Below are positions 15,667 to 23,587 of a stretch of DNA of 64,000 nucleotides, one piece after another. Below the pieces are notes generated by a model. The model ran no database searches. It was given only the letters and a program-made list of their open reading frames with translations, and was not told the origin of the DNA. Source of the stretch: Pelovirga terrestris (GTDB taxonomy: Bacteria; Desulfobacterota; Desulfuromonadia; Desulfuromonadales; Geopsychrobacteraceae); assembly GCF_014773365.1 (NCBI RefSeq), contig NZ_JACWUN010000008.1, forward strand, positions 62,001 through 126,000. Direction: 5' to 3'. The translations under genes and the position numbers were made by a program. Every line of letters begins with the position of its first letter. The stretch's first letter is position 1.

Positions 15667-17334
15667 TCATTGCTCCCGCTCAAAGGCAAGCCGCGGCTGA
15701 TCTGTTGCCATCTGGGCGTTCATTGTCATCAGGGTCCGAGGACCCACCAAGCCGTCAGCAGTCAGGCCATGGCGACGCTGAAAACGCCGCACCTCATTCA
15801 TCAACTGATGATCGAACCGCAGGTTCAGCATGTCACGCGGCTCACGGTTGGCTAGCGCAGCGAGCTGCTGCTCCAGCCAGAAGACAATGATCCCTTGGTC
15901 GCCATAGCGCAGGACCTGTTCGTAACCCGGGGGCAACTGCCAGAGGATGCTGAAATGGCCATCCCATTGACGCAACAAGGTGGCAATGGGAACCCGAACC
16001 AGATCTGTACCGACGATCAGTGTCGCATTTGCGTCATCAAGGGCCGTCAGCAAAACATAAAATTGACCATCCCCATAGGCATCGATCAACGACAGAAGGG
16101 CCGGATGATTGAACGTGCGTAATAATTCCAGCCCCCCCTCTTCTTCCAGCAAGCCCAGTCCATACAAATCAGCAACAGTAGTTGTGGCTACCGGGTCTAA
16201 AGAATCAGTATAGCCCCACAATGCCAGCAGCGCCTGCATCGCTTGATTGCGGCTCTGCTCGGCTGTTGTCTGCGGTGGCGCGGTCACGGCAAGGACTGCT
16301 GCCAATTGCTCCGGGGCGGAATCGACCACTGGCGGCGACCGATGCTCGCCGGCTTCTTTTTCTTCAATGACATCCGCTTGCACTGGCGCTAACGGTTCCA
16401 GCGCCACCGTTTCTTGCCGCTGTGGCGTCGGCAAAAAAAGAACCAGGGCAACAACGACGGCAGCAATCACAAGCAACAAGGGCACGGCAGAAAAAAACCA
16501 TTTTCCAGTTCTTCGGTGCTTGCGCTCGGCGCCAAATATTTCCCGGGCGGCCTGGGTCAACACCGTTGAACGAACCTGATGCTCCCCCCGCGAATAAGCC
16601 CCTAGCAGAGCTCGATCACTGATCAGATTGATCAGTCGCGGCACGCCACCACTTAAACGATAGAGTTTTTTGATGGCTGCCGGCGTAAAGAGCGGGCGCT
16701 CGACTCCGGCTTTTGCCAACCGGTAGCCCAGATAAGCTGAAATGTTGCGTAGCAAGAGCGGCTCGAGATGATAACGAGCGGTAACACGCTGTGACAACTG
16801 GCGCAATTCGGCTCGCTCAAGCAGCTGGTTGAGTTCCGGTTGGCCGAGGAGAATCACCTGGAGCAGCTTACGTTTATCGGTTTCCAGATTGGTTAGCAGA
16901 CGGATCTGTTCCAGCACATCAACACTGAGATTCTGTGCTTCATCGATAATCAATATCGTCCGCTTGTTGTGACTGTGGGCATCAAGCAGAAACAGATTCA
17001 GGCAGTCGACAAAAACCTTGATACTGGCGGTTCCGGCCGGATATGCGATCCCCAGCTCATCACAGATGGTCGCCAGCAATTCGAGCACCGACAGCTTGGG
17101 ATTTAAAATAAATGCGACCTCTGAGTTGTCCGGAATTTGATTGAGCAGACAACGACAGACCGTGGTTTTCCCCGTGCCGACCTCGCCGGTCAGCAGGACA
17201 AAACCACTGTCGGCTTTCATACCGTAGAGCAGATGAGCAAGAGCCTCGCGGTGGATCTCACTCATATAGAGAAATTGTGGATCGGGCGCGATAGAAAAAG
17301 GATCTTCCTTAAACCCGAAATGTTCTTTGTACAT
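15667..17334 (-). CDS. exeA: ExeA-like AAA ATPase with peptidoglycan-binding domain
   Basis: The 555-aa protein has an N-terminal AAA ATPase domain ('MYKEHFGFKEDPFSIAPDP', Walker A GEVGTGKTT near residue 51, Walker B LIIDEAQNL near 130), a membrane segment near 280-300 (FFSAVPLLLVIAAVVVALVLF), an extended linker, a C39-peptidase-like segment and a C-terminal PG_binding_1 domain ('EVRRFQRRHGLTADGLVGPRTLM'). This is the layout of ExeA/GspA. It should use cytoplasmic ATP hydrolysis and periplasmic peptidoglycan binding to help assemble the type II secretin. ATG 17334 is preferred because family proteins start MYKxxFGF; the frame runs a further 12 codons to a TTG. Its TGA overlaps the gspB region, so the two are one operon. 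Confidence 0.9.
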   Translation of the reverse strand: MYKEHFGFKEDPFSIAPDPQFLYMSEIHREALAHLLYGMKADSGFVLLTGEVGTGKTTVCRCLLNQIPDNSEVAFILNPKLSVLELLATICDELGIAYPAGTASIKVFVDCLNLFLLDAHSHNKRTILIIDEAQNLSVDVLEQIRLLTNLETDKRKLLQVILLGQPELNQLLERAELRQLSQRVTARYHLEPLLLRNISAYLGYRLAKAGVERPLFTPAAIKKLYRLSGGVPRLINLISDRALLGAYSRGEHQVRSTVLTQAAREIFGAERKHRRTGKWFFSAVPLLLVIAAVVVALVLFLPTPQRQETVALEPLAPVQADVIEEKEAGEHRSPPVVDSAPEQLAAVLAVTAPPQTTAEQSRNQAMQALLALWGYTDSLDPVATTTVADLYGLGLLEEEGGLELLRTFNHPALLSLIDAYGDGQFYVLLTALDDANATLIVGTDLVRVPIATLLRQWDGHFSILWQLPPGYEQVLRYGDQGIIVFWLEQQLAALANREPRDMLNLRFDHQLMNEVRRFQRRHGLTADGLVGPRTLMTMNAQMATDQPRLAFEREQ

Positions 17335-17441
17335 GGCTAACCGGACCTTGGTGGGTAACGGGCTAAACAACGGTAAAAGACAGGATATACCACAAACGCC
17401 AAAGCCAGGTCAGCTGAAACAACGCAGGGGAGGTTCCACAC

Positions 17442-17548
17442 AAAAAAATGCCCCGTGACCAGGAGGGGGGTCACGGGGCGACACACTAAGGAGGTAACGA
17501 GAGAAAACTTGTTAAAATACCTTTTGCCTGCCACAACAAAATGTATTT
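17442..17548 (-). ncRNA. Candidate small RNA with anti-Shine-Dalgarno segment and strong terminator
   Basis: No protein gene is visible, but on this strand a near-consensus promoter (see 17555-17583) is followed about 105 nt later by a textbook rho-independent terminator: an 11-bp GC-rich stem (17450-17460 with 17469-17479), an 8-nt C-rich loop and seven U residues. The RNA would contain GTTACCTCCTTAGTG (complement of 17484-17498), whose ACCTCCTTA matches the 3' end of E. coli-type 16S rRNA, and a second CCUCC-type motif in the terminator loop. Such C-rich loops are used by several bacterial small RNAs to cover ribosome binding sites. Alternatively it is an attenuated leader of exeA, which starts 108 nt beyond the terminator. 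Confidence 0.6.
17450..17479 (-). terminator. Rho-independent terminator of the candidate small RNA
   Basis: Perfect 11-bp stem GCCCCGTGACC / GGTCACGGGGC with an 8-base loop, followed on the minus strand by seven U (17442-17448). No minus-strand protein gene lies directly upstream of it. Confidence 0.9.
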
Positions 17549-17554
17549 GAGCCA

Positions 17555-17583
17555 AATATAACCACATAGGTCATACTTGTCAA
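17555..17583 (-). promoter_or_regulatory. Near-consensus sigma-70 promoter for the candidate small RNA
   Basis: On the minus strand, TTGACA (17578-17583), a 17-base spacer and TATATT (17555-17560). Predicted transcription start is near 17548, running left toward the terminator and exeA. Confidence 0.75.
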
Positions 17584-17617
17584 GAAGATTTTGAAAGTTT
17601 TTTTCAAAATGGGTAAT

Positions 17618-17668
17618 CGGGGGGACATAATGCCTATTTTGTTCATAACAGGTATTGTGTCCCCCGCT
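17618..17668. repeat. Single GGGGGACA-type palindrome
   Basis: CGGGGGGACATAATGCCTA is followed after a short loop by an imperfect inverted copy ending GTGTCCCCCG. Same family as the array at 10742-10884. It lies between the small RNA promoter and the HlyIII gene, so it is not limited to gene ends. Confidence 0.85.
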
Positions 17669-17788
17669 TATGCTCCCGCCTCCCACCAACGTAATACTTT
17701 TGTAAAACAACAACTTCAGACACTGATTGACCTTTATGTCAATGCTATACTTCCGTCTTAGGCATAATCGCAGATACGGGAGCAATGA

Positions 17789-18454
17789 ATGAGTGAGCTA
17801 TTATCAAACACGAAAAGATACAGCCTCGCAGAAGAGCTTGCCAATAGCATAACCCATGGGATTGGAGCGTTGCTGTCCATCGCTGGGCTGGTGGTTCTGG
17901 TTCGTCTTGCCGTCAGCCGTGGCGATGTGTGGCATATCGTCAGCAGCAGTATTTTTGGTGCCACTCTGATCTTGCTCTATCTATCTTCCACCCTCTATCA
18001 CTCGATCACCGCCCCCCGCGCAAAAGAGGTGCTGCGCCGGTTCGACCACATCGCCATCTATCTGCTGATCGCCGGCACCTACACCCCCTTCTTGCTGGTT
18101 AGCCTGCGTGGCCCCTGGGGCTGGTCAGTATTTGCTCTGGTCTGGGGGATTGCTCTGACCGGGATTCTGCTTAAGGTGTCACCGTTGGGACAAAAGCGTG
18201 GGTTGTCCCTGACCCTTTACCTTGTCCTGGGCTGGAGCATTCTGATCGTGCTCAAACCGCTGCTGGGCTACCTTGAACCTGCCGGCATCCGCCTGCTGGT
18301 CGCCGGCGGGTTAGCCTATACCGGCGGCGTAATTTTTTATGGCTGGAAACGCTTGCCCTATAACCACGCCATCTGGCACCTGTTTGTCCTGGCCGGCAGC
18401 TGCTTGCACTTTTTTGCGATACTCTTCTATGTGATTCCGCCAAACGCCACCTGA
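17789..18454 (+). CDS. Hemolysin III / PAQR family membrane protein
   Basis: The 221-aa protein has seven predicted membrane segments and the PAQR/HlyIII signatures: an N-terminal 'EELANSITHGIGA', 'LLYLSSTLYHS' with the conserved Ser and His, 'FDHIAIYLLIAGTYTPF', and the C-terminal 'HAIWHLFVLAGSCLHFFAI' with the HxxxH metal ligands. Bacterial members are cytoplasmic-membrane proteins of uncertain role; the name hemolysin comes from Bacillus cereus, and a hydrolase or membrane homeostasis function is suspected for the superfamily. ATG 17789 follows a GGGAG site. An inverted repeat TTGAC-N6-GTCAA at 17727-17742 lies beside a TATACT box upstream. Confidence 0.9.
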   Translation: MSELLSNTKRYSLAEELANSITHGIGALLSIAGLVVLVRLAVSRGDVWHIVSSSIFGATLILLYLSSTLYHSITAPRAKEVLRRFDHIAIYLLIAGTYTPFLLVSLRGPWGWSVFALVWGIALTGILLKVSPLGQKRGLSLTLYLVLGWSILIVLKPLLGYLEPAGIRLLVAGGLAYTGGVIFYGWKRLPYNHAIWHLFVLAGSCLHFFAILFYVIPPNAT

Positions 18455-18464
18455 ACAGTCGGTT

Positions 18465-18712
18465 AGAACTGTTCTTTATCGAAATCGAAATCGCTATCGG
18501 GATCAAAATCGTTCTTGCCCTTGCCGTAAACCGCCTGATCCTCTCGGCGGGATCGGGGGACGTAATAGGTATTATGTCCCCCGATTAGAGAACTGTTCTT
18601 TATCGAAATCGAAATCGCTATCGGGATCAAAATCGTTCTTGCCCTTGCCGTAAACCGCCTGATCCTCTCGGCGGGATCGGGGGACGTAATAGGTATTATG
18701 TCCCCCGATTAA
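18465..18712. repeat. 124-bp perfect tandem duplication carrying GGGGGACA palindromes
   Basis: Two adjacent 124-bp copies (18465-18588 and 18589-18712) appear identical. Each holds an ATCGAAATCGAAATCG stretch and, at its right end, a hairpin with arms ATCGGGGGACGTAATA and its complement (18552-18585 and 18676-18709). A third, inverted and partial copy of the left part (GATAGCGATCCCGATTTCG) follows at 18721-18757. The block fills the gap between the convergent HlyIII and MFS genes. No coding sequence is supported here. Confidence 0.9.
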
Positions 18713-18770
18713 CCGATCAACCCGATAGCGATCCCGATTTCGATTTCGATTTCGATTTTTCACCTCGCAG

Positions 18771-20060
18771 CTATAACTCTTCGGTCGACATGTCACATCT
18801 GGTTTCTGTAACCGGAATTAAGGCCAACACAGACAATAAGACACAACTAAAAAGCCAGAGAAAAGCAAAAAAATAGGCATCAGCACTGTAACTTGGCGTC
18901 CCACCCAACAGGGTACCATCCCAGTGACGATCAAGGACAAAACCCAGTAACGGCTGCAACAATGCCGCAAAGCCCAAAATGGACATATTGACGACCCCTC
19001 CCACCGTGCCGGCAACGGCAGGATGATTTGCTTCACGTGCAAAAGCAAATCCGACAATCAACCCGCCGGAGGCAAAACCCATAGCCGCGAAGAGTGGATA
19101 AAGCAATGGTTGAGGGATATCAGCAAACAGAAACAGTCCCCAAAGCAGGGCTGCACTGACATTGGCCGCAAGATAGGGCAATTTACGGCGTCTGAAGCGA
19201 TCCGAGATAGCTCCCAAGGACGGCCCGCCAATGGCCCACGCCAGCAGCATGGTGGAGGTCAGCCCGGCGGCCTGAGAACGTTCCATCCCATAGATCTGGG
19301 TCAGATAAGGGACACCCCAGAGTCCGGCAAAGACGAGCAGGGGCGCAGCGGAAAGACCACCGGCAAAAAACAGCAGCCAAGTATCCCGCTGTTTCACAAC
19401 CCTCTGCAATGACTCTCGAGCAGATAGTTTTTTCCCATCCAGCTGGGCCGCGTAGGCAAATGAGGCATAACCCCGTTCGCTAGGATCATCACGCACAACG
19501 ACCCAGATCAGCATGGCACCGACAAGGGTCACAAATCCGCTGACAACCATGGAGGAACGCCAGCCGAACAGGGCAATAGCTTCGGATAAGGGAATCCCGG
19601 CCAGAATACCGCCCAGATTACCCATGAGCAGAGCAACGCCGGTGATGGTGGCAAACCGATTGGTAGGAAACCAGTGGCCGGCCAGCTTCATACAGGCGAC
19701 GAAGGCCACCGCCACCGAGGCACCGATCATGAAACGTCCCAGATACGCCAGCCACAGGTAAGGCGACAGGGCAAAAGCAAAGATACCAAGAGACGCTATC
19801 AACGCAGCGTAAGTACTCAAACGACGGGGACCGATGGCATCAGCGAGCATCCCGCTGGGGATCTGCATGGCAGCATAGGCATAAAAATAAGCGGCAGACA
19901 GATTGCCCAGAACCGCCGCACCGATCTGAAAATCGGCCATTAATTCATCAACCATGACAGCCGGGGCGACCCGTTGGAAAAAACCGACAAGATAAAGATG
20001 AGCAACCAATCCCCACATGATCCAACCCAACAGCGGGGAGGCATAACGTTTTGATGTCAC
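18771..20060 (-). CDS. MFS transporter
   Basis: The 429-aa protein has about twelve membrane segments and the MFS loop 2-3 motif as 'GMLADAIGPRRL'. It belongs to the sugar-phosphate/hexuronate-like or oxalate/formate-like MFS group by general look ('FFQRVAPAVMVDELMADFQ', 'YAAMQIPSGMLAD'), but the substrate is unknown. The start is a GTG at 20058-20060: GGAGG lies eight bases upstream, and the further in-frame extension to 20165 runs through the dispersed CCGGTGCTGAAC repeat. It is convergent with the HlyIII gene and sits downstream of the liv operon, with about 110 nt between. Confidence 0.87.
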   Translation of the reverse strand: MTSKRYASPLLGWIMWGLVAHLYLVGFFQRVAPAVMVDELMADFQIGAAVLGNLSAAYFYAYAAMQIPSGMLADAIGPRRLSTYAALIASLGIFAFALSPYLWLAYLGRFMIGASVAVAFVACMKLAGHWFPTNRFATITGVALLMGNLGGILAGIPLSEAIALFGWRSSMVVSGFVTLVGAMLIWVVVRDDPSERGYASFAYAAQLDGKKLSARESLQRVVKQRDTWLLFFAGGLSAAPLLVFAGLWGVPYLTQIYGMERSQAAGLTSTMLLAWAIGGPSLGAISDRFRRRKLPYLAANVSAALLWGLFLFADIPQPLLYPLFAAMGFASGGLIVGFAFAREANHPAVAGTVGGVVNMSILGFAALLQPLLGFVLDRHWDGTLLGGTPSYSADAYFFAFLWLFSCVLLSVLALIPVTETRCDMSTEEL

Positions 20061-20101
20061 AAAAACTCCTCCACCTCGGGGGACAGCTGTTTTACCGCCC
20101 C

Positions 20102-20122
20102 GATCCGGTGCTGAACTGATAC
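20102..20122. repeat. Third copy of the CCGGTGCTGAAC dispersed repeat
   Basis: GATCCGGTGCTGAACTGATAC matches the two copies near selO (7818-7839 and 7954-7975), with CCCCGA in front as at 7815. It lies between livF and the MFS gene. Confidence 0.6.
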
Positions 20123-20173
20123 AGATTGCGTTGATATGTTCCAGATGATCCTGAGTTTCCAACAACCCGATTA

Positions 20174-20875
20174 TCAGACCCCCAGGTAACGGGCCTTCAA
20201 CTTCTCATTGGCAGCGATTGCGGCGGTTTCCCCTGACCAGACCACCTGCCCTTTCTCCATGATGTAGTGTCGGTCGGCCAGTTTCATCAGGGCATCCAGA
20301 TTTTTGTCGATCACCAGGATCGCCTGACCGCGTCCTTTAAGCACGCTCAACCCGTGCCAGATTTCCTTACGTACCAGGGGCGCCAGCCCTTCGGTTGCTT
20401 CATCCAGGATCATCAGTTTGGGATTGGTCATCAGGGCGCGGACAACCGCAAGCATCTGTTGCTCACCGCCGGACAGCTGATCGCCATAATGATTGAGGCG
20501 TTCGGCCAGACGGGGAAATATCTCAAGCACCTCCTCAACGGTGTAGGGTTCTTTGCGACCACCACGATTAGCGGCAGCGACCAGAATGTTTTCACGCACC
20601 GTGAGGTTGGGGAAGATCTGGCGGCCTTCCGGAACCAGCCCGATGCCAAGCCGGGCAATGGCGTAACTGGGCAACGGGTGGATGTCGATATTGTTGAAGC
20701 TCATCCGGCCACTGCTGACCGGAGTTATCCCCATAATCGATTTGACCGTGGTGCTTTTACCCATACCATTGCGACCGAGCAGGGTGACCACCTCACCATC
20801 ACCGATCTGCAGGCTGACGCCGAACAGAGCCTGACTACTGCCGTAAAAGGTTTCAATCCCCTCGACCTTCAGCAT
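20174..20875 (-). CDS. livF: Branched-chain amino acid ABC transporter ATPase LivF
   Basis: 233 aa, one ABC domain: Walker A GRNGMGKST near residue 35, signature 'LSGGEQQMLAVVRAL', Walker B 'LMILDEATEGLAPLV'. The 'TLLGRNGMGKSTTVKSIMG' and short length are typical of LivF rather than LivG. It energises import with LivG, LivH and LivM. It overlaps livG by 7 nt, so translation is coupled. Last gene of a complete livKHMGF operon transcribed leftward. Confidence 0.95.
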   Translation of the reverse strand: MLKVEGIETFYGSSQALFGVSLQIGDGEVVTLLGRNGMGKSTTVKSIMGITPVSSGRMSFNNIDIHPLPSYAIARLGIGLVPEGRQIFPNLTVRENILVAAANRGGRKEPYTVEEVLEIFPRLAERLNHYGDQLSGGEQQMLAVVRALMTNPKLMILDEATEGLAPLVRKEIWHGLSVLKGRGQAILVIDKNLDALMKLADRHYIMEKGQVVWSGETAAIAANEKLKARYLGV

Positions 20876-21624
20876 GGTTCTTCTTCTCCCAGGTAGGCCT
20901 CGCGCACAGCCGCGCTGGAGCGGATTTCATCAGCCGTCCCGGTGACGACAATCTCACCGTACACCAGCACGGTAATCCGGTCAGCAAGACTGAAAATCGC
21001 CTCAACATCGTGTTCTACCAAAACAATCGTCATCTGCTGTTTTAAACCGGCGATCAGTTTGCCTAACTCTACGCTGCCCCCGGGGCCCATTCCAGCCATC
21101 GGTTCATCAAGAAACAAAACCCGTGGGTTGCATGCCAGCGCCATCCCCACTTCCAGCTGTTTTTTCTCACCATGAGACAGAGCAGCAGCCCGGTCGCGGG
21201 CACGGTGTTCAAGCCCAACACGCTCCAGCGCCGGCTCCAGTTCACGCCGCAATTGAGGATCACTGACCGCCTTTTTCCAAAAGCGAAAACTATGGCCACT
21301 GTGGGCCTGAATTGCCAGGAGCAGGTTCTCCTCGACGCTGAGTTGCGGAAAAATCGAGGTAATCTGGTAGGAGCGTGCCAGTCCCAGGTGGGCACGGTGA
21401 TAAAGCGGGACCCGGGTGATGTCCCGGTTATCGAGAAAAATCTGACCGGCATCCGGCTTTAGATCGCCGGACAACAGGTTCAACAGGGTGGTTTTACCTG
21501 CGCCATTCGGGCCGATCAGGGCATGAGTCTCCCCCGTGCAGATCTCCAGCGACAGATTGTGACAGGCCCTGACCGCACCAAAATGTTTGCGCAGGCCAAC
21601 GATCTTCAGTAAAGGGTCAGACAT
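20869..21624 (-). CDS. livG: Branched-chain amino acid ABC transporter ATPase LivG
   Basis: 251 aa: Walker A GPNGAGKTT near residue 39, signature 'LSHGEKKQLEVGMALA' (S-H-G-E in place of SGGE, as is usual in LivG), Walker B 'VLFLDEPMAGMGPGGS'. SD GGAG precedes the ATG by seven bases. Overlaps livM upstream by 8 nt and livF downstream by 7 nt. Confidence 0.95.
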   Translation of the reverse strand: MSDPLLKIVGLRKHFGAVRACHNLSLEICTGETHALIGPNGAGKTTLLNLLSGDLKPDAGQIFLDNRDITRVPLYHRAHLGLARSYQITSIFPQLSVEENLLLAIQAHSGHSFRFWKKAVSDPQLRRELEPALERVGLEHRARDRAAALSHGEKKQLEVGMALACNPRVLFLDEPMAGMGPGGSVELGKLIAGLKQQMTIVLVEHDVEAIFSLADRITVLVYGEIVVTGTADEIRSSAAVREAYLGEEEPC

Positions 21625-22609
21625 TGTTACGCTCCCGACCGGTCAAGATGCCGTAAATGCCATGGCGGGCAAAGAGGGCAACCAGAATCAACGCCGGACC
21701 CAGATAGAGCATCCAGTGTTCGGTGTAAATCGCCAGCACTTCTTCCAGAATCAGAAACGTCGCGGCCCCGAGAACCGGCCCGAACAGAGTGCCGCTGCCC
21801 CCCAGCAGCACCATGACCAGAATCACTCCGGAGTGGGTCCAGTGCATCAATCCCGGGCTGACATACTCGGTGTGGTTGGCGATCAGTGCCCCCGCCAGTC
21901 CGGCGGCCGCCCCGGCGATCACAAAACAGGCCAATTTGTAACGAAAAGTCGGGAAACCCAGGGCCTGCATCCGTTTTTCATTGTCCCGGCTGCCCCGAAT
22001 CACCATGCCGAAACGGGACGACACCAGGCGATAAGCGATCAGCAGAAAGATTCCGAGCACAGCGAGGCAAAGATAGTAGAAATGGGTATCATCGCTCAGA
22101 TCCAGACCAGGGAAGCGGTTGCGCGCAAACAGGCTGAGACCGTCATCCCCACCGTAGGCTTCCAGGGAAACGAAAAAGAAGAACAGCATCTGGGCAAAAG
22201 CCAGGGTGATCATGATGAAGTGCATACCGCTGGTGCGCAGGCTCAAGGCACCGATGATAGCTGCCAGAAGTGCCGAAACCAGAATCGCCAGAGGCCACAG
22301 TACCAACGCCCCATCCAGTCCGGGCAGAACAAAAGGCCAGGAAAGGACAGGAGATCCATCGAAGCTGTGATGGGTAAAAATCGCTACCACATAGGCTCCG
22401 ATCCCGAAAAATGCCGCATGACCCAGGCTCACCATACCACCAAACCCGAGCATCAGATCGAGACTGACCGCCACCAGTGCGTAAATCAGGATGCGGCTTG
22501 CCAGCGAAATCAGATACTCTTCACCCAGCCATCCGAGCAATGTTGGCAACAGCAACAACAGCAGGGTGGCGGAAATCAACAGGAGCATTTTTCGGGTCGG
22601 TCTGAACAT
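21617..22609 (-). CDS. livM: Branched-chain amino acid ABC permease LivM
   Basis: 330 aa from ATG 22609, a highly hydrophobic permease with about ten membrane segments and the LivM patterns 'LVAVSLDLMLGFGGMVSLGHAAFFGIGAYV' and 'GSRDNEKRMQALGFPTFRYKLACFVIAGAAAGLAGAL' (cytoplasmic EAA-like loop). The frame extends 21 codons further up to 22672, overlapping livH, but that segment is hydrophilic and Arg/Cys-rich and is unlikely to be translated as the N terminus. Neither start has a strong SD. It pairs with LivH to form the channel. Confidence 0.92.
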   Translation of the reverse strand: MFRPTRKMLLLISATLLLLLLPTLLGWLGEEYLISLASRILIYALVAVSLDLMLGFGGMVSLGHAAFFGIGAYVVAIFTHHSFDGSPVLSWPFVLPGLDGALVLWPLAILVSALLAAIIGALSLRTSGMHFIMITLAFAQMLFFFFVSLEAYGGDDGLSLFARNRFPGLDLSDDTHFYYLCLAVLGIFLLIAYRLVSSRFGMVIRGSRDNEKRMQALGFPTFRYKLACFVIAGAAAGLAGALIANHTEYVSPGLMHWTHSGVILVMVLLGGSGTLFGPVLGAATFLILEEVLAIYTEHWMLYLGPALILVALFARHGIYGILTGRERNNV

Positions 22610-22646
22610 GTCGAATCTTTCGAGTTGGGGGGTCGGGCAGAACCTG

Positions 22647-23561
22647 TCAGGAGTGCGCCGGCAACAGTCCACGCGGGCGCCAGATCAGAATCGCGGCCAT
22701 GAGAAGGTAAATCAACATGGAAGCAATCGAGGCGGCAGCGCCATCAGCCGTTGCGGCCGGGAACACCAGGCGAAAAAACAGCGGTAAAAACGCTCGCCCG
22801 AGGGTATCAACCATACCAACCAGCAGGGCTCCGACAAAAGCGCCGCGCACCGAACCGATGCCACCAATAACGATGACGACAAAAGTGAGAATCAAAATAC
22901 TCTCCCCCATCCCCGCTTCAACCGCAAGGATCGGTCCGGCCATCACCCCGGCCAGTCCGGCCAGCAGGGTGCCAAGGCCGAACACCAGGGTGTAGAGGCG
23001 CTTGATATTGATCCCCAGAGCAGCCGCCATCTCACGGTTGCTGGCACCGGCGCGAATCTGCATGCCGATGCGGGTATAGGCGAACATCAGATAGAGGAAC
23101 AAGGCGACCAGCAGCCCGACCCCGATCACGGCAAGGCGATAAGTCGGATAGGGAATGCCGGGGATCAGTTCAATGCTGCCTGACAACCAGGCCGGGACAT
23201 CCATGAACAGGGGCTGGCGCCCCCAGATAATCCGGGTCAATTCGTTGAAAAACATGATCAAGCCGAAGGTTGCCAACACCTGATCAACATGCTCCTTGTG
23301 GTACAGCCGACGTAACATACTCATTTCGACCAGCATACCGATCAGCGCGGTAACCGGCAGGGCGACCGCCAGCCCGAGCAGAAAAGAACCGGTATAGGCG
23401 GTAACCGTCGCCGCGACATAAGCGCCGATCATGTAAAAGGAACCATGGGCCAGGTTGATCACCTGCATGATGCCGAAGATCAGGGTCAGACCGGCGGAGA
23501 GCAGAAACAGGGTGACGCCTAGCTGCAGGCCGTTGAGCAATTGTTCAAAAACTAAAAGCAT
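22647..23561 (-). CDS. livH: Branched-chain amino acid ABC permease LivH
   Basis: 304 aa with eight or so membrane segments and the LivH patterns 'QLLNGLQLGVTLFLLSAGLTLIFGIMQVINLAHGSFYMIGAY' near the N terminus and 'IRAGASNREMAAALGINIKRLYTLVFGLGTLLAGLAGV' in the cytoplasmic loop. It starts 26 nt after livK. Forms a heterodimeric inner-membrane channel with LivM. Confidence 0.94.
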   Translation of the reverse strand: MLLVFEQLLNGLQLGVTLFLLSAGLTLIFGIMQVINLAHGSFYMIGAYVAATVTAYTGSFLLGLAVALPVTALIGMLVEMSMLRRLYHKEHVDQVLATFGLIMFFNELTRIIWGRQPLFMDVPAWLSGSIELIPGIPYPTYRLAVIGVGLLVALFLYLMFAYTRIGMQIRAGASNREMAAALGINIKRLYTLVFGLGTLLAGLAGVMAGPILAVEAGMGESILILTFVVIVIGGIGSVRGAFVGALLVGMVDTLGRAFLPLFFRLVFPAATADGAAASIASMLIYLLMAAILIWRPRGLLPAHS

Positions 23562-23587
23562 AAATTCGCCAGAATCAGATTATTCCT

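Noticed and set aside
17487-17530. Plus-strand perfect SD (TAAGGAGGT) as the start of a small gene
   Set aside because: No ATG or GTG follows at proper spacing, and the nearest TTG frame ends after about 13 codons. The minus-strand RNA reading explains the sequence better.
20061-20165. N-terminal extension of the MFS transporter
   Set aside because: The GTG at 20060 has a strong GGAGG site, and the extension runs through a dispersed repeat.
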